NCBI RefSeq assembly: GCF_014697105.1
Contig: NZ_JACJRF010000026.1
Location: 1 to 64,000, forward strand
Source of the DNA: Anabaena subtropica FACHB-260
Lineage (GTDB): Bacteria > Cyanobacteriota > Cyanobacteriia > Cyanobacteriales > Nostocaceae
Reading direction: 5' to 3'
Length of the DNA: 64,000 nt
Position numbers and translations under genes: made by a program. Below are positions 36,694-46,124 of the stretch, one piece after another (the first letter of the stretch is position 1; each line of letters starts with the position of its first letter). A model generated the notes under the pieces. It saw only the letters and a program-made list of their open reading frames with translations, did not search any database and was not told the origin of the DNA.

Positions 36694-37182
36694 ATGCCAC
36701 CCAGAATAACAAACCAAGATACATGGCAGCAGGCGGAACTCCTCATGCAACCGGCTTTTATTCGCGTTGTCGATAATCTCCGCAAGCAGCTAGATGAATC
36801 TGCTTGGAAAGGAACTTACCAAGATGTACTGATTTGGCCGTCTCACACCACTGATGAGACAAAAACTTTGGTGACACAGTTGTTGCAAGAAATGGAATCT
36901 GCAACCTTAGAACAGGCAGATGCCATCAGAGAGACTTTGGCTAAATTGCCAATGCCCCACCCAGGATATCATTTATGTTTGCAACGTCAAGACCACAGTG
37001 TCAGTATTGATTTGTGGGAACTGTGTTATCAGGTTTGTTTTATTAATTACAGTCCTGAGGGTGAGGCGGTTGATATTGATACTAGTTTAATTGATGAATC
37101 AGGTGAGGTTGATTGGCAACTGTTGGAAGTAAAGACGAAGGAGTTAGTTGAACAGGTGTTTGCTAGTTTACCAGAAGGTTGA
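36694..37182 (+). CDS. conserved cyanobacterial protein of unknown function
   Basis: The 162-aa soluble acidic protein has no signal peptide or membrane helix. Features are WQQAELLMQPAFIRVVDNLRKQLD, a Trp-rich segment (ESAWKGTYQDVLIWPSHT) and LWELCYQVCFINY. I recognise it only as a type of hypothetical protein found in cyanobacteria. It is divergent from the kinase gene and followed by an inverted-repeat element. Confidence 0.75.
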   Translation: MPPRITNQDTWQQAELLMQPAFIRVVDNLRKQLDESAWKGTYQDVLIWPSHTTDETKTLVTQLLQEMESATLEQADAIRETLAKLPMPHPGYHLCLQRQDHSVSIDLWELCYQVCFINYSPEGEAVDIDTSLIDESGEVDWQLLEVKTKELVEQVFASLPEG

Positions 37183-37250
37183 AGAAATTGAGAGCGATTA
37201 GCTACGCTGGGTGGAACAGCAAAAAATAAATTATGCCAAATTGACGGTTA

Positions 37251-37315
37251 GTAGGGTGCGTCAGTGTGAGAAAACCTAGCTGTACCAAGAAATTATTCAT
37301 ACTGATGCACCCTAC
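37251..37315. repeat. inverted-repeat element (GTAGGGTGC family)
   Basis: GTAGGGTGCGTCAGT (37251-37265) and ACTGATGCACCCTAC (37301-37315) are inverted with one mismatch around a 35-base centre. It is the type of small dispersed hairpin repeat common in Nostoc genomes. It may act as a terminator for the preceding gene, as TTTTGGG and T-rich sequence follow. Confidence 0.7.
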
Positions 37316-37464
37316 ATTTTGGGTATTTTTTTATCTGGAAGTCCCTTATGTCTAGTATTTTTGACTTTACTAGTAGGACTAATGAATTGGTGTTGTACAT
37401 TTCATTTACAATATGTATACTCAATACCCCAAAATAAAATTCTGACAATCTAGAGAACTCCTCC

Positions 37465-38508
37465 ATGCACAATAAATTAACTAACGCAAATATTGAAAAT
37501 TATCACGTTCTATTAACTCCAAACGAAGTAAAAGCTAAATTGCCTTTAACAGAAACTGCGGAAAAAACTGTTTTACAGTTTAGATATGAAATAGAGAAAA
37601 TTTTAGATTTTCAAGATAGACGAAAATTTATAGTAGTTGGGCCTTGTTCGATACATGATCCTAATGCTGCATTAGAGTATGCCCAGAAATTAAAAAAATT
37701 GGGCGATCGCGTCCAAGATAAGTTACTCTTAATCATGCGGGTTTATTTTGAAAAACCCCGCACAACGGTAGGCTGGAAAGGATTGATTAATGATCCAGAA
37801 ATGGATGATTCTTTTCGTGTAGAAAATGGCTTATTGCTTGCCAGAGATTTACTGATAAAACTTACAGAGTTAGGGCTACCCACGGCGACAGAAGCCTTAG
37901 ATCCTATAGTACCTCAATATATTGGTGAGTTAATTACATGGGCAGCGATCGGCGCACGCACTACAGAATCCCAAACTCACCGGGAAATGGCTAGTGGTCT
38001 GTCCATGCCCGTAGGTTTTAAAAATGGTACTGATGGTAATATCCAAGTAGCCTTAAATGCTTTACATTCCGCCAGAACGCCTCATAATTTTTTGGGCATT
38101 AACCCTGAGGGACAGGTGAGTGTATTTGAAACTAAAGGTAACGCCTATGGTCATGTGATTTTACGTGGTGGAAATCAACCTAATTTTGATGCAGAAAATG
38201 TCAAACAAGTTGAGGAAAAATTAAAAGAATCTAAACTAACGCCTAGAATTGTCATCGATTGTAGTCATGGTAATACTAATAAAAATTACAAGTTACAATC
38301 TAATGTTTTAGAAAAAGTTGTGCAACAAATTGTTGATGGTAATACCTCAATTGTGGGGATGATGCTGGAATCGAATTTATATGAAGGTAATCAACCAATT
38401 AACTGTCAACGGGAAGAATTAAAATATGGAGTTTCTGTAACTGACCCTTGTATTGGTTGGGAGGAAACGGAAAAAGTTATCTTGGCTGCTTACGAAAAAC
38501 TTAATTGA
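37465..38508 (+). CDS. 3-deoxy-7-phosphoheptulonate synthase (class I DAHP synthase)
   Basis: The 347-aa enzyme condenses phosphoenolpyruvate and erythrose 4-phosphate, the first step of the shikimate pathway to aromatic amino acids. Class I alpha (AroF/G/H) motifs are present: VVGPCSIHDPNAAL, RVYFEKPRTTVGWKGLINDP, ATEALDP, GARTTESQTHREMASGLSMPVGFKNGT and DCSHGNTNK. The N-terminal extension fits a feedback-regulated enzyme; which amino acid inhibits it cannot be told. trpA lies 4 kb upstream but not in the same operon. Confidence 0.95.
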   Translation: MHNKLTNANIENYHVLLTPNEVKAKLPLTETAEKTVLQFRYEIEKILDFQDRRKFIVVGPCSIHDPNAALEYAQKLKKLGDRVQDKLLLIMRVYFEKPRTTVGWKGLINDPEMDDSFRVENGLLLARDLLIKLTELGLPTATEALDPIVPQYIGELITWAAIGARTTESQTHREMASGLSMPVGFKNGTDGNIQVALNALHSARTPHNFLGINPEGQVSVFETKGNAYGHVILRGGNQPNFDAENVKQVEEKLKESKLTPRIVIDCSHGNTNKNYKLQSNVLEKVVQQIVDGNTSIVGMMLESNLYEGNQPINCQREELKYGVSVTDPCIGWEETEKVILAAYEKLN

Positions 38509-38680
38509 TACGCTTGATGTGAATTAAAATTTCTCAAGCAATATCAAAGGTCTCGGACTTAGCTTGCATCGTAAACTTTAGTCTTATGAACGAGACTGTG
38601 TTATTTCCGCTTTCAACTTACATAAGCCGTTTGATGGAAATTTGTAGAGATGTTGCAATGCAACATCTCTACAACTGTTT

Positions 38681-40591
38681 TTACAAAACCGTACCGATTT
38701 CTTTGAGATAAACCCTTGTAAATGGTTCATCTTCGCCTAATGTGTAGTCTTCTATTAACCCTTTGCGACGAATGGAAATGTCGTTTCCTTTTTTAATGAC
38801 GACAGTAGAACCATCGAACACATCCCGCGCCAACATCATTTCTATTTCGCTGGGATTATCCAGAACTACCAAATTACTTCCTTGATAAAACATTCCGTCT
38901 TCTTCTAGGGTATCTTCTGGATATTCAGCAATTAATAAATCGAGTTTGGGATTACGGAGCAAACTTTGAATGTTGCTATTGTAGTCTTCGCGTAATACCT
39001 TTTGCGAACGATTGACAAAAACGGCATCATGACAAACTGCGCCTATTGTCCAGTCAGGATGTTGTACCAGAATGTGGTCTATTGTGGTTTGCAGTTCCTG
39101 AATGGAGATTTTATTAAAGGTGATAATCGGTATTCTGGCATCTAAACCAGACTCAAAAAAGGTTTCTAAGACATGAGAAGGAACGTCAACACTGTCACCA
39201 ACAGCTGGGTTGAGGTGCATCATCACACCTGGTGCAGCGTTGATTTCTATAATGGCAAAGTTACTCGCTTTCCAAGATTCGGACAGACTTTCGGTGATGA
39301 CATCAATCCCCAGACAAGTCAGACGGAAATATTGGGCGATATCTTGTGCCAAGATGATATTGTCATCATGAATTGTGTGGGTGGCATTAATACTCATTCC
39401 TCCGACTGAGAGATTGGCAACTTTCCGTAAGTGAACAGTTTCTCCTTTATCAAGGACTGTTTTTAAAGACAAACGCTGTTCTTCTAGGTAGTGTTCCATT
39501 GCGTCATCGACAATAATCTTACTCATCGGTGAAGTTGGAGTATCTAAACGCGCTGCTTTGCGGTTCTCTTGCTGAATTAATTCCCAAATTGTTGAGTTCC
39601 CATCACCAACTACTGATGCGGGATGGCGTTCTGTGGCAGCGATAAATCGACCATTAACACACAACAAGCGAAAATCTTTGCCTGAGATGCTTTTTTCTAC
39701 AATTATTCGGTTGGGTTCGTTGTCGGGAATCGCTGCTAATGCTCTATCATAAGCAACCTCAAGTTCCTCTATATCTTGCACATCTGCGGTAACACCAATT
39801 CCTTTGTGACCCACCACTGGCTTCACTGCTACGGGATAGCCAATTTTTTTGGCTACTTGTCTAGCTTCTTTTTCTGAATAGACAATTTCACCAGTTGGTA
39901 CTGGAAAACCTAAAGTATGCAGAAATGCTTTGCAGTCATCTTTACGAGTGGTAAAGTCAGAATCGATATGGCTGTCGCAGTTAAAGGTTGTGGCTACACC
40001 CCGGATATGTTTTTTTCCCCAGCCGTACTGCATTAATCCTTCGTCCCACAGATAAAAGGTGGGAATACCTTTTTCGTAGGCTGTTCGCAATAAGGCGTAA
40101 ACTGTGGGGCCGCCGTAAACAGATTGGCGGAACCTATTTTGTAATGTAATTAGCTGGTCATCCCAAAAAAAGTCATCATCTTGGTTAATGGCTTCAAACC
40201 AGTCCCAAACTAGGTAAACTACTGATTTAATTGTGCGCTCGTGCAGTGATTGAACGGCAATTCTTGTATATTTACTGTATGGTTTTACACTCCAACGATT
40301 GAAGTGTAAATTCATGTCTAACTTGCCGACTTCTGAGACAGTTTGGGCAAATAAATGGGCATAAGATTCATAGTTTTGCTCCCGTAGATGAGGATAGCGA
40401 TCGCCTACTCTGGCAATATAATCTTCTATAGGCAAAGGATCTTTATCTTCCACAAAAGCAAAGTCAAATACTAGCGCCCCCGTATCTAGATAAGGATTAG
40501 AGCCAACATAATATCGACAGTTGAAGAGATCGAATACATCTGTCTTTCTGGCATTAATGCGGACTAAATCGGTGCTTGTTTCCTGAACCAT
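38681..40591 (-). CDS. cphA2: cyanophycin synthetase-like protein CphA2
   Basis: The 636-aa protein has the CphA N-terminal domain and an ATP-grasp domain (about 215-480, with GYPVAVKPVVGHKGIGVTADV and IIEINAAPGVMMHL). It retains only a shortened form of the C-terminal Mur-ligase-like part; full CphA1 enzymes have about 870-900 residues. CphA2 of nitrogen-fixing cyanobacteria is known to join beta-Asp-Arg dipeptides into cyanophycin rather than build the polymer from amino acids. It is divergent from a 75-aa gene and cphB, so synthesis and breakdown genes are neighbours. Confidence 0.9.
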   Translation of the reverse strand: MVQETSTDLVRINARKTDVFDLFNCRYYVGSNPYLDTGALVFDFAFVEDKDPLPIEDYIARVGDRYPHLREQNYESYAHLFAQTVSEVGKLDMNLHFNRWSVKPYSKYTRIAVQSLHERTIKSVVYLVWDWFEAINQDDDFFWDDQLITLQNRFRQSVYGGPTVYALLRTAYEKGIPTFYLWDEGLMQYGWGKKHIRGVATTFNCDSHIDSDFTTRKDDCKAFLHTLGFPVPTGEIVYSEKEARQVAKKIGYPVAVKPVVGHKGIGVTADVQDIEELEVAYDRALAAIPDNEPNRIIVEKSISGKDFRLLCVNGRFIAATERHPASVVGDGNSTIWELIQQENRKAARLDTPTSPMSKIIVDDAMEHYLEEQRLSLKTVLDKGETVHLRKVANLSVGGMSINATHTIHDDNIILAQDIAQYFRLTCLGIDVITESLSESWKASNFAIIEINAAPGVMMHLNPAVGDSVDVPSHVLETFFESGLDARIPIITFNKISIQELQTTIDHILVQHPDWTIGAVCHDAVFVNRSQKVLREDYNSNIQSLLRNPKLDLLIAEYPEDTLEEDGMFYQGSNLVVLDNPSEIEMMLARDVFDGSTVVIKKGNDISIRRKGLIEDYTLGEDEPFTRVYLKEIGTVL

Positions 40592-40879
40592 TGATGCTAA
40601 ACCTCTGGCTAAACACCTTTAAATTTAACGTTTAATTTCAAATAAACAACTTTAACAAGTTTAGATTAATTTATATGATAATTTTGGCTATTTTAAATTT
40701 ACAATTGTTTTTTTTAACTTTAACTTTACTCATAAGCGTTTTCAACTATCCTAAGGCATAATTACGTCAATACTTGAATCAGTATATAAGTCGATACTTA
40801 CCTAAATATATACATTAGCAATCAAAAATATACCCTTTGAAGGGTGTAAGACGTTTATAAAATTTATATAAAAGAAAGG

Positions 40880-41107
40880 ATGCTTACAGGAAACAGTAAA
40901 GATATGAATAGCACACAAGCTGATCTAAGAGATGAAGTTAGACAACTTGCAGAAGAAGCTTTTCACCTTAAACTAATTTCTGGACACGGAGATGGGCCAG
41001 ATGTAGAAGAGTATCAAATTGTCTACCAAGGTAAACCCAGACATCTGCCATTAGAACAAGCACGGCTTTTTTTAATGAACCTACTCTACAGAAACCGGAT
41101 TCACTAA
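40880..41107 (+). CDS. small conserved cyanobacterial protein
   Basis: The 75-aa product (ADLRDEVRQLAEEAFHLKLISGHGDGPDVEEYQIVYQGKPRHLPLEQARLFL in parts) has a helical start, a Gly-rich turn GHGDGPDVEEY and a C-terminal helix. The ATG at 40880 directly follows AAAGG; an alternative ATG lies at 40904. Its position between cphA2 and cphB suggests a role in cyanophycin or nitrogen metabolism. I know no function for it. Confidence 0.72.
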   Translation: MLTGNSKDMNSTQADLRDEVRQLAEEAFHLKLISGHGDGPDVEEYQIVYQGKPRHLPLEQARLFLMNLLYRNRIH

Positions 41108-41417
41108 AAATTTTTCATTAAATATGTACTTGCTCTAAATTTTAAATTTTTTTTGAAAGAATTTAGGCAAATAAATTACTTTAGTAATAGGTAATTGGCT
41201 GAATAGATTACCTATTACAGACATTACTACTTAAAGTGCCACTAGAGTCTAATTAAATTTAGATATACTTATAACTTATTTGGCTGATTAGTAATATCTC
41301 CTCAGAAATAGTTAAGTTATTTTTTAACTCCTTTTAATCTATCGCTTGGGCGATTTTATATATATAAATGTCATGCTTTATTGATGTTACATAAATAAAT
41401 TTATGTTAGGAGATATT
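41108..41417. other. cphB upstream region with a perfect hairpin
   Basis: GTAATAGGTAAT/ATTACCTATTAC (41184-41218) is a 12-bp perfect stem with an 11-nt loop. It could end the small gene's transcript, though no T tract follows. The remaining AT-rich sequence should hold the cphB promoter; no GTAN8TAC box was seen. Confidence 0.45.
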
Positions 41418-42272
41418 ATGACCACAAGTGGAAATAAACGGCAGTTAATAATTATTGGTGGCGCAGAAGATAAAGATGGTGATTCGCAAATATTGCGGGA
41501 GTTCGTGCGACGCGCTGGCGGTACAAAAGCCCATATTGTGATTATGACGGCGGCGACAGAATTGCCAAGGGATGTAGGTGAAAATTACATTAGAGTATTT
41601 GAGCGCTTGGGTGCAGAGAATGTTCGGATAGTTGATACAGAAACTCGTGAAGATGCGACTTCATCGACTGCATTGGAAGCGATCGCCAAAGCAACAGGTA
41701 TATTCTTTACAGGTGGAGATCAAGCTCGGATTACTAGTATCCTCAAAGACACCGAAATTGACGCAGCAATTCACAAACGCTGTTCTGAAGGTGTAGTTAT
41801 TGGTGGTACCAGTGCCGGCGCGGCAGTCATGCCCGATAAAATGATTGTAGAAGGCGACTCACAAACCAATCCTCGTTTAGAGATTGTAGAAATGGGGCCT
41901 GGCTTAGGTTTTCTTCCTGGCGTAGTCATTGACCAACATTTTTCTGAACGTGGGCGCTTGGGACGCTTAATGACAGCGTTGATTAGAGAACCAGCAGTAT
42001 TGGGATTTGGCATTGATGAGAATACGGCTATGGTTGTGACTGACAGCCACATTGAAATCATTGGTCAAGGCTCAGTCACAATTGTGGACGAATCAGATTC
42101 CACATACAACAATATGGATCAAATCCTTAGGGATGAGGCCTTAGCAATTTGTGGCGCAAAATTACACATTTTGCCACACGGTTACAAATTCGACCTCAAC
42201 ACCCGCCAGCCTATTCTCAGCAATGGTGTTACTGCGGATGCTTCTGTACCAGTTGGTTCTGCGAGTGTTTAA
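41418..42272 (+). CDS. cphB: cyanophycinase
   Basis: The 284-aa serine peptidase (family S51) releases beta-Asp-Arg dipeptides from cyanophycin. The nucleophile Ser132 lies in GGTSAGAAVM, the same number as in Synechocystis CphB. Other conserved parts are FFTGGDQARI and VIDQHFSERGRLGRL. The ATG at 41418 has AGGAG seven bases upstream and is chosen over the ATG at 41403. It is in a cluster with cphA2 and the 75-aa gene. Confidence 0.95.
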   Translation: MTTSGNKRQLIIIGGAEDKDGDSQILREFVRRAGGTKAHIVIMTAATELPRDVGENYIRVFERLGAENVRIVDTETREDATSSTALEAIAKATGIFFTGGDQARITSILKDTEIDAAIHKRCSEGVVIGGTSAGAAVMPDKMIVEGDSQTNPRLEIVEMGPGLGFLPGVVIDQHFSERGRLGRLMTALIREPAVLGFGIDENTAMVVTDSHIEIIGQGSVTIVDESDSTYNNMDQILRDEALAICGAKLHILPHGYKFDLNTRQPILSNGVTADASVPVGSASV

Positions 42273-42358
42273 TTCTTGAGAAACAAGAGTGTAGGAGTGT
42301 AAGGGAAAAAGAAGTGTACTTTCATAGTTTGGGGGAGTGTTTTTCGCTCCCGCAACTT

Positions 42359-42447
42359 ATACCAATTCAAAATTCAAAATTAGGAAAGCCAAACAGAATA
42401 AGGGTATGTCCGTATGTATCTGTAGCATTCTTTTTTTAAATTGGTAT
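42359..42447. repeat. MITE-like inverted repeat (ATACCAATTC family)
   Basis: The ends ATACCAATT and AATTGGTAT are inverted; the left end continues CAAAATTCAAAATT as in the copy at 11551-11632. The centre differs between copies. It lies between cphB and txlA. Confidence 0.65.
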
Positions 42448-42473
42448 TAGAAAGAGATGATGCTTGTGGGGTA

Positions 42474-42527
42474 GCAAGATGTCCATCCCACAAAACTATG
42501 AAAATTATCCCGCATTTATGCAATGCC
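42474..42527. repeat. 54-base dispersed repeat, second copy
   Basis: 48 of 54 bases match 13671-13724. It starts GCAAGATG, contains CATCCCACAAAA and ends ATGCC. It lies just beyond the txlA stop codon. Confidence 0.75.
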
Positions 42528-42534
42528 AGATATC

Positions 42535-43113
42535 TTAATTCACTACTTGACTACCATGACTGCGAGGATCGTCTTGACTACCGATAGGTGCAACTGGCGC
42601 AGAGAATTTAGAAACTGCTCCATTAGCTTGAGCATAGGGTAAAGCGGAACCACTCACCAAGGCTTCTAAATTACTTGTCATAATTGTATGTGGTTGATCG
42701 CCGATCGCCTGAGCTAAACTTTCCCCTTCTTTATTTAAAAATACAAAATGGGGAATACCATCCACCCGATATTTCAGCATCTCAGGCAACCACTTAGTAT
42801 TATCTACATTGAGCATGACAAAATTTACCTTGTCTGCATATTGTTGTTCCAGTTCGGCAATATCTGGAGCCATTTTTTGGCACACAGTACACCAGTTAGC
42901 ATAAAATTCAACTATTGAAGGCTTACCATTGCTGATAGCCACTTCTAGAGGTGTAGAAGCTTCATATAATTTATTTAGAGACACAGCAGATGTTTCTATC
43001 CGCAATCCCAAGACTAACGCAACGGTGAGAGCGATCGCTACAATCGCAATCAAAAAGTTTCTCAACCGCTTTCCAGCACTAGTTTCTGGCTTGATAGGTG
43101 AATTTGTAGTCAT
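42535..43113 (-). CDS. txlA: membrane-anchored thioredoxin-like protein (TxlA/HCF164 type)
   Basis: The 192-aa protein has an N-terminal membrane anchor (about 18-37) and a thioredoxin fold with the active site WCTVC (Cys75, Cys78), KMAPDIAELEQQY and the cis-Pro region VDGIPHFVFL. It resembles cyanobacterial TxlA and plant HCF164, thylakoid thioredoxins that pass reducing power to the lumen for cytochrome maturation. The ATG is at 43113. It is divergent from the NIL-ferredoxin gene. Confidence 0.88.
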   Translation of the reverse strand: MTTNSPIKPETSAGKRLRNFLIAIVAIALTVALVLGLRIETSAVSLNKLYEASTPLEVAISNGKPSIVEFYANWCTVCQKMAPDIAELEQQYADKVNFVMLNVDNTKWLPEMLKYRVDGIPHFVFLNKEGESLAQAIGDQPHTIMTSNLEALVSGSALPYAQANGAVSKFSAPVAPIGSQDDPRSHGSQVVN

Positions 43114-43257
43114 AACAAAATTTATTAAATCTTATTAAGTAATCTCATTTTTAGTGTAACTGACTAGGAGAAGAAGCAAGTGGCATAGCAGGGGGAGAAG
43201 AGAACTATTGACCAAATACTTTACGCTAGAACAGAGAGAGAAGTTTCTGCCAAATCC

Positions 43258-43662
43258 GTGAAAAAAAGAGTTACCCTTACCTTTCCCAAACGTGCAATAC
43301 AAATGCCAGTGACTTATGTACTGGCGAAAGAGTTCAATGTGGCTGCTAATATTATCCGCGCTCAGGTTGCACCCAATCAAATTGGCAAACTGGTGGTGGA
43401 ATTGTCGGGAGATATTGATCAGTTAGATGCAGCTATTGAATGGATGCGATCGCGTCATATTAATGTTTCCCTAACTCTAGGGGAAATTGTCGTTGATGAA
43501 GATGTGTGCGTTCACTGTGGCTTGTGTACTGGGGTTTGTCCTACAGAAGCTCTGACTCTGCACCCAGAAACATATAAATTAACATTCACGCGATCGCGTT
43601 GTATTGTCTGTGAACAGTGTATTCCCACCTGTCCTGTACAAGCAATTTCCACCAATCTCTAA
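43258..43662 (+). CDS. NIL domain / 4Fe-4S ferredoxin protein
   Basis: The 134-aa protein has an N-terminal NIL domain (about 1-75, LTFPKRAIQMPVTYVLAKEF), the ligand-binding domain also found on methionine ABC transporter ATPases. A two-cluster ferredoxin part follows with CVHCGLCTGVCP and CIVCEQCIPTCP, so two 4Fe-4S centres. Proteins of this layout are linked to sulfur amino acid metabolism. The start is a GTG at 43258, supported by the KKRVTLTFPKR N-terminus; AGAGAGAGAAG lies further upstream. Its stop codon overlaps that of the convergent DUF3616 gene. Confidence 0.9.
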   Translation: MKKRVTLTFPKRAIQMPVTYVLAKEFNVAANIIRAQVAPNQIGKLVVELSGDIDQLDAAIEWMRSRHINVSLTLGEIVVDEDVCVHCGLCTGVCPTEALTLHPETYKLTFTRSRCIVCEQCIPTCPVQAISTNL

Positions 43663-44726
43663 CCTAATTGAAACACATCAGCGATCGCACTATCATTCCC
43701 CACTAACCTATTTTTTGCTGGAGAGTCATAAACTACCAAAAGTGAAGGTACACCCGATACATCGTCAAATAATGTTATACCTTCAGCATGATCATGGCGA
43801 TCGCCATAGGGAATTTCTTGGACTAAATTTGGTCTATTAAGAATATTTTCTTGTAAATTGACACTATTTTCTAAACGATAAACTTGTACTGGCCCGTCTA
43901 AATCCATAGTTGGGCCAGCTAAAATTAACAAGTCTTTACCAGCAGGACACAAATCCCGGATTCCTAACCCATTTAACCAAATAAAATGCTTTTTGTAGCT
44001 TTTTCCTTCTTCTCTGATGTTGCGTAGTCTCATCAAACCTGGCTGGGAATCTTCTAACTCAATTTCCAAAATAATTGCCCAACCGCGCAACACAGGGCCA
44101 CGCAAACCTAGAAAAATCCTGTTTTCATAAACAGCTAAACCTTCAATATCAAAACCATTATCTTTACCAGGGATTGCAGCTTTCACAAAGAACCCTAAAT
44201 GCGGATCATCCGCTAAAGCTAACATCAGCAAATTCCCTTGGTTGGTTAACTCTAATTTTGCAGCTATTAACTCCTTACTTGAGTTTTGTGGATGAGGAGA
44301 AGACTGAAATAATTGCCCATCTATAAGGGGAATTCTGCCCAAAATGTAGCGATTCTCTTCTGAAGTAACTTTGGCTAATCGAGAAATGTTTGTTTGATCT
44401 GTCTTGTCTGGTTTAACATTTTTCCGCTTGTAGCTATGAGAACCGACGAACCACAAGTAATGATCCGCAAAAGCTAATCCTTCAATATCAATTTCTTCAT
44501 CTTCTGGCGCTGGTAAATCAATAAATTCCGCTACCCGAAATTGTTGGTGATGAGTAAATTTATCACCATTCACCAAAGATAAACGCTCAATCGTGGAAGT
44601 TTCATCTGACCCCAACCATAAATGCTTCTCTTGAGTAAGCAATACCGCCGAAATATCTTCCCTATGTTCTTGAAAACTATCAGCAAATGTCAAGGTTATT
44701 TGTTGGAGCAGGCGTGATTTTACCAT
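43659..44726 (-). CDS. DUF3616 family protein
   Basis: The 355-aa protein looks like a beta-propeller of the DUF3616 family: repeated strands with IDIEGLAFADHYLWFVGSHS, FDIEGLAVYENRIFLGLRGP and HDHAEGITLFDD. There is no signal peptide, so it is probably cytoplasmic. No function is established. It converges on the NIL-ferredoxin gene with overlapping stop codons. Confidence 0.88.
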   Translation of the reverse strand: MVKSRLLQQITLTFADSFQEHREDISAVLLTQEKHLWLGSDETSTIERLSLVNGDKFTHHQQFRVAEFIDLPAPEDEEIDIEGLAFADHYLWFVGSHSYKRKNVKPDKTDQTNISRLAKVTSEENRYILGRIPLIDGQLFQSSPHPQNSSKELIAAKLELTNQGNLLMLALADDPHLGFFVKAAIPGKDNGFDIEGLAVYENRIFLGLRGPVLRGWAIILEIELEDSQPGLMRLRNIREEGKSYKKHFIWLNGLGIRDLCPAGKDLLILAGPTMDLDGPVQVYRLENSVNLQENILNRPNLVQEIPYGDRHDHAEGITLFDDVSGVPSLLVVYDSPAKNRLVGNDSAIADVFQLG

Positions 44727-45087
44727 GTCATCAAGCTTTTCTGGTTAAGAATAAGTTAATGTAGTTATTTTATTGGCTGATTTTATACTCCGCAAAAAGC
44801 AAACTCGAACATTTTACGGATTTCTTGCTCAGTTAAGTAAATATGCCTGGTATTTTGTCTGAGCCAGTAATTTATAAATTCTATCAACAAAGGTGAATAA
44901 AAAACCGTATTTTCTAACTTCTCATTTCTAGTCTCTAGACCTTTTTATTTATAAAGGAGCATAATAATACTTACAAAGGAATAATTTTCTTAAAAAGACA
45001 TATCAAAAGATAGATATAAATTTTTCACTAATCCTATGATTTGCTATCATTCAATAATCTGTTTCAATAAGTAAATAATTACAATCA
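44727..45087. other. AT-rich divergent intergenic region
   Basis: These 361 bases lie between the divergent DUF3616 and CHAD genes and must hold both promoters. I saw no open frame, repeat or regulator box. Confidence 0.4.
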
Positions 45088-46059
45088 ATGATGGAATTAG
45101 CTACAGAACCCACAGTAAAAACTCTAGGAGACTACGCTTATGAAGCTATTCAAAAACATTTCAAGAAAACCCTGAAATGGGAAAAAGCTGTTAAGAAAGA
45201 TGAAGATCCAGAAGCATTACACCAAATGCGAGTAGGGATGCGTCGTTTACGAACAGCTATTAGTAGATTTGACATAGCATTAAATTTGTCGAAGCCAGCG
45301 AGTGATAAAAATATTGGTAAACTTTCTCGCCGTCTTGGTAATCTCCGCGATTTAGACGTATTAAAAGAAACCTTAGAGACTCTTTATCAGCCAAACTTAC
45401 CAGAGAAAGAGCAAAAAACTTTGCAAAAAGCTTTTGATGCGTTGGCTAAACAACGAGACAATACCCTAGAAAGAACCCTAGAAACATTGAAGGATGAATC
45501 TTATAAGTCTTTAAAACACACATTAGAAGTATGGTTAGAAAAACCCAGTTATCAACCATTAGCTTCTCTACCTATCAAGCAAGTATTACCAGATTTACTG
45601 TTACCTGAAGTAAGCAGTTTCTTGCTGCATCCAGGGTTGTTAGTTGGAACCCATATTATAGATTCTGAGGTTAAAATTCGCACCGACTGGAAAGCTCAAA
45701 AGATAGAACAACAATTGACTACTAAAGGTGAAACTATTCATAATTTACGGAAACAAGCCAAGCGCGTGCGTTACCAAATGGAACTCTTTGCTGAGTTATA
45801 TGGAGAGTCATACACCGCCTACATTACAGAAGTCAAAAGTATCCAAGATATTTTAGGTAACATTCAAGACAGTGTAGTTATGGGTGAGTGGCTTGTAGAT
45901 GTATTCAAGTCAGAGATTCACAATCAATTACCAACACTTGCTAATTTACTAGCAGAAAATCGCTACCAGTGGTGGCAACAATGGCAACCTTTGCAAGAGC
46001 AATACTTAAAAGCCGAAAATAGACATAACTTTCATTTAACAATACTCCACCCCGTTTAA
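45088..46059 (+). CDS. CHAD domain protein
   Basis: The 323-aa, all-helical basic protein has the CHAD pattern of conserved His and charged residues: EALHQMRVGMRRLRTAISRF, LGNLRDLDVL, HNLRKQAKRVRYQMELF and IQDILGNIQDS. CHAD domains bind inorganic polyphosphate and often accompany CYTH phosphatases; no CYTH gene is adjacent here. It is probably involved in polyphosphate handling. Two ATG codons are tandem at the start. Confidence 0.92.
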   Translation: MMELATEPTVKTLGDYAYEAIQKHFKKTLKWEKAVKKDEDPEALHQMRVGMRRLRTAISRFDIALNLSKPASDKNIGKLSRRLGNLRDLDVLKETLETLYQPNLPEKEQKTLQKAFDALAKQRDNTLERTLETLKDESYKSLKHTLEVWLEKPSYQPLASLPIKQVLPDLLLPEVSSFLLHPGLLVGTHIIDSEVKIRTDWKAQKIEQQLTTKGETIHNLRKQAKRVRYQMELFAELYGESYTAYITEVKSIQDILGNIQDSVVMGEWLVDVFKSEIHNQLPTLANLLAENRYQWWQQWQPLQEQYLKAENRHNFHLTILHPV

Positions 46060-46124
46060 ATGCTGGTCAATTCAATAGTCATTTAGTCATTAGTTAGTTA
46101 TCTTCTCCCCCTGCTCCTATGACA

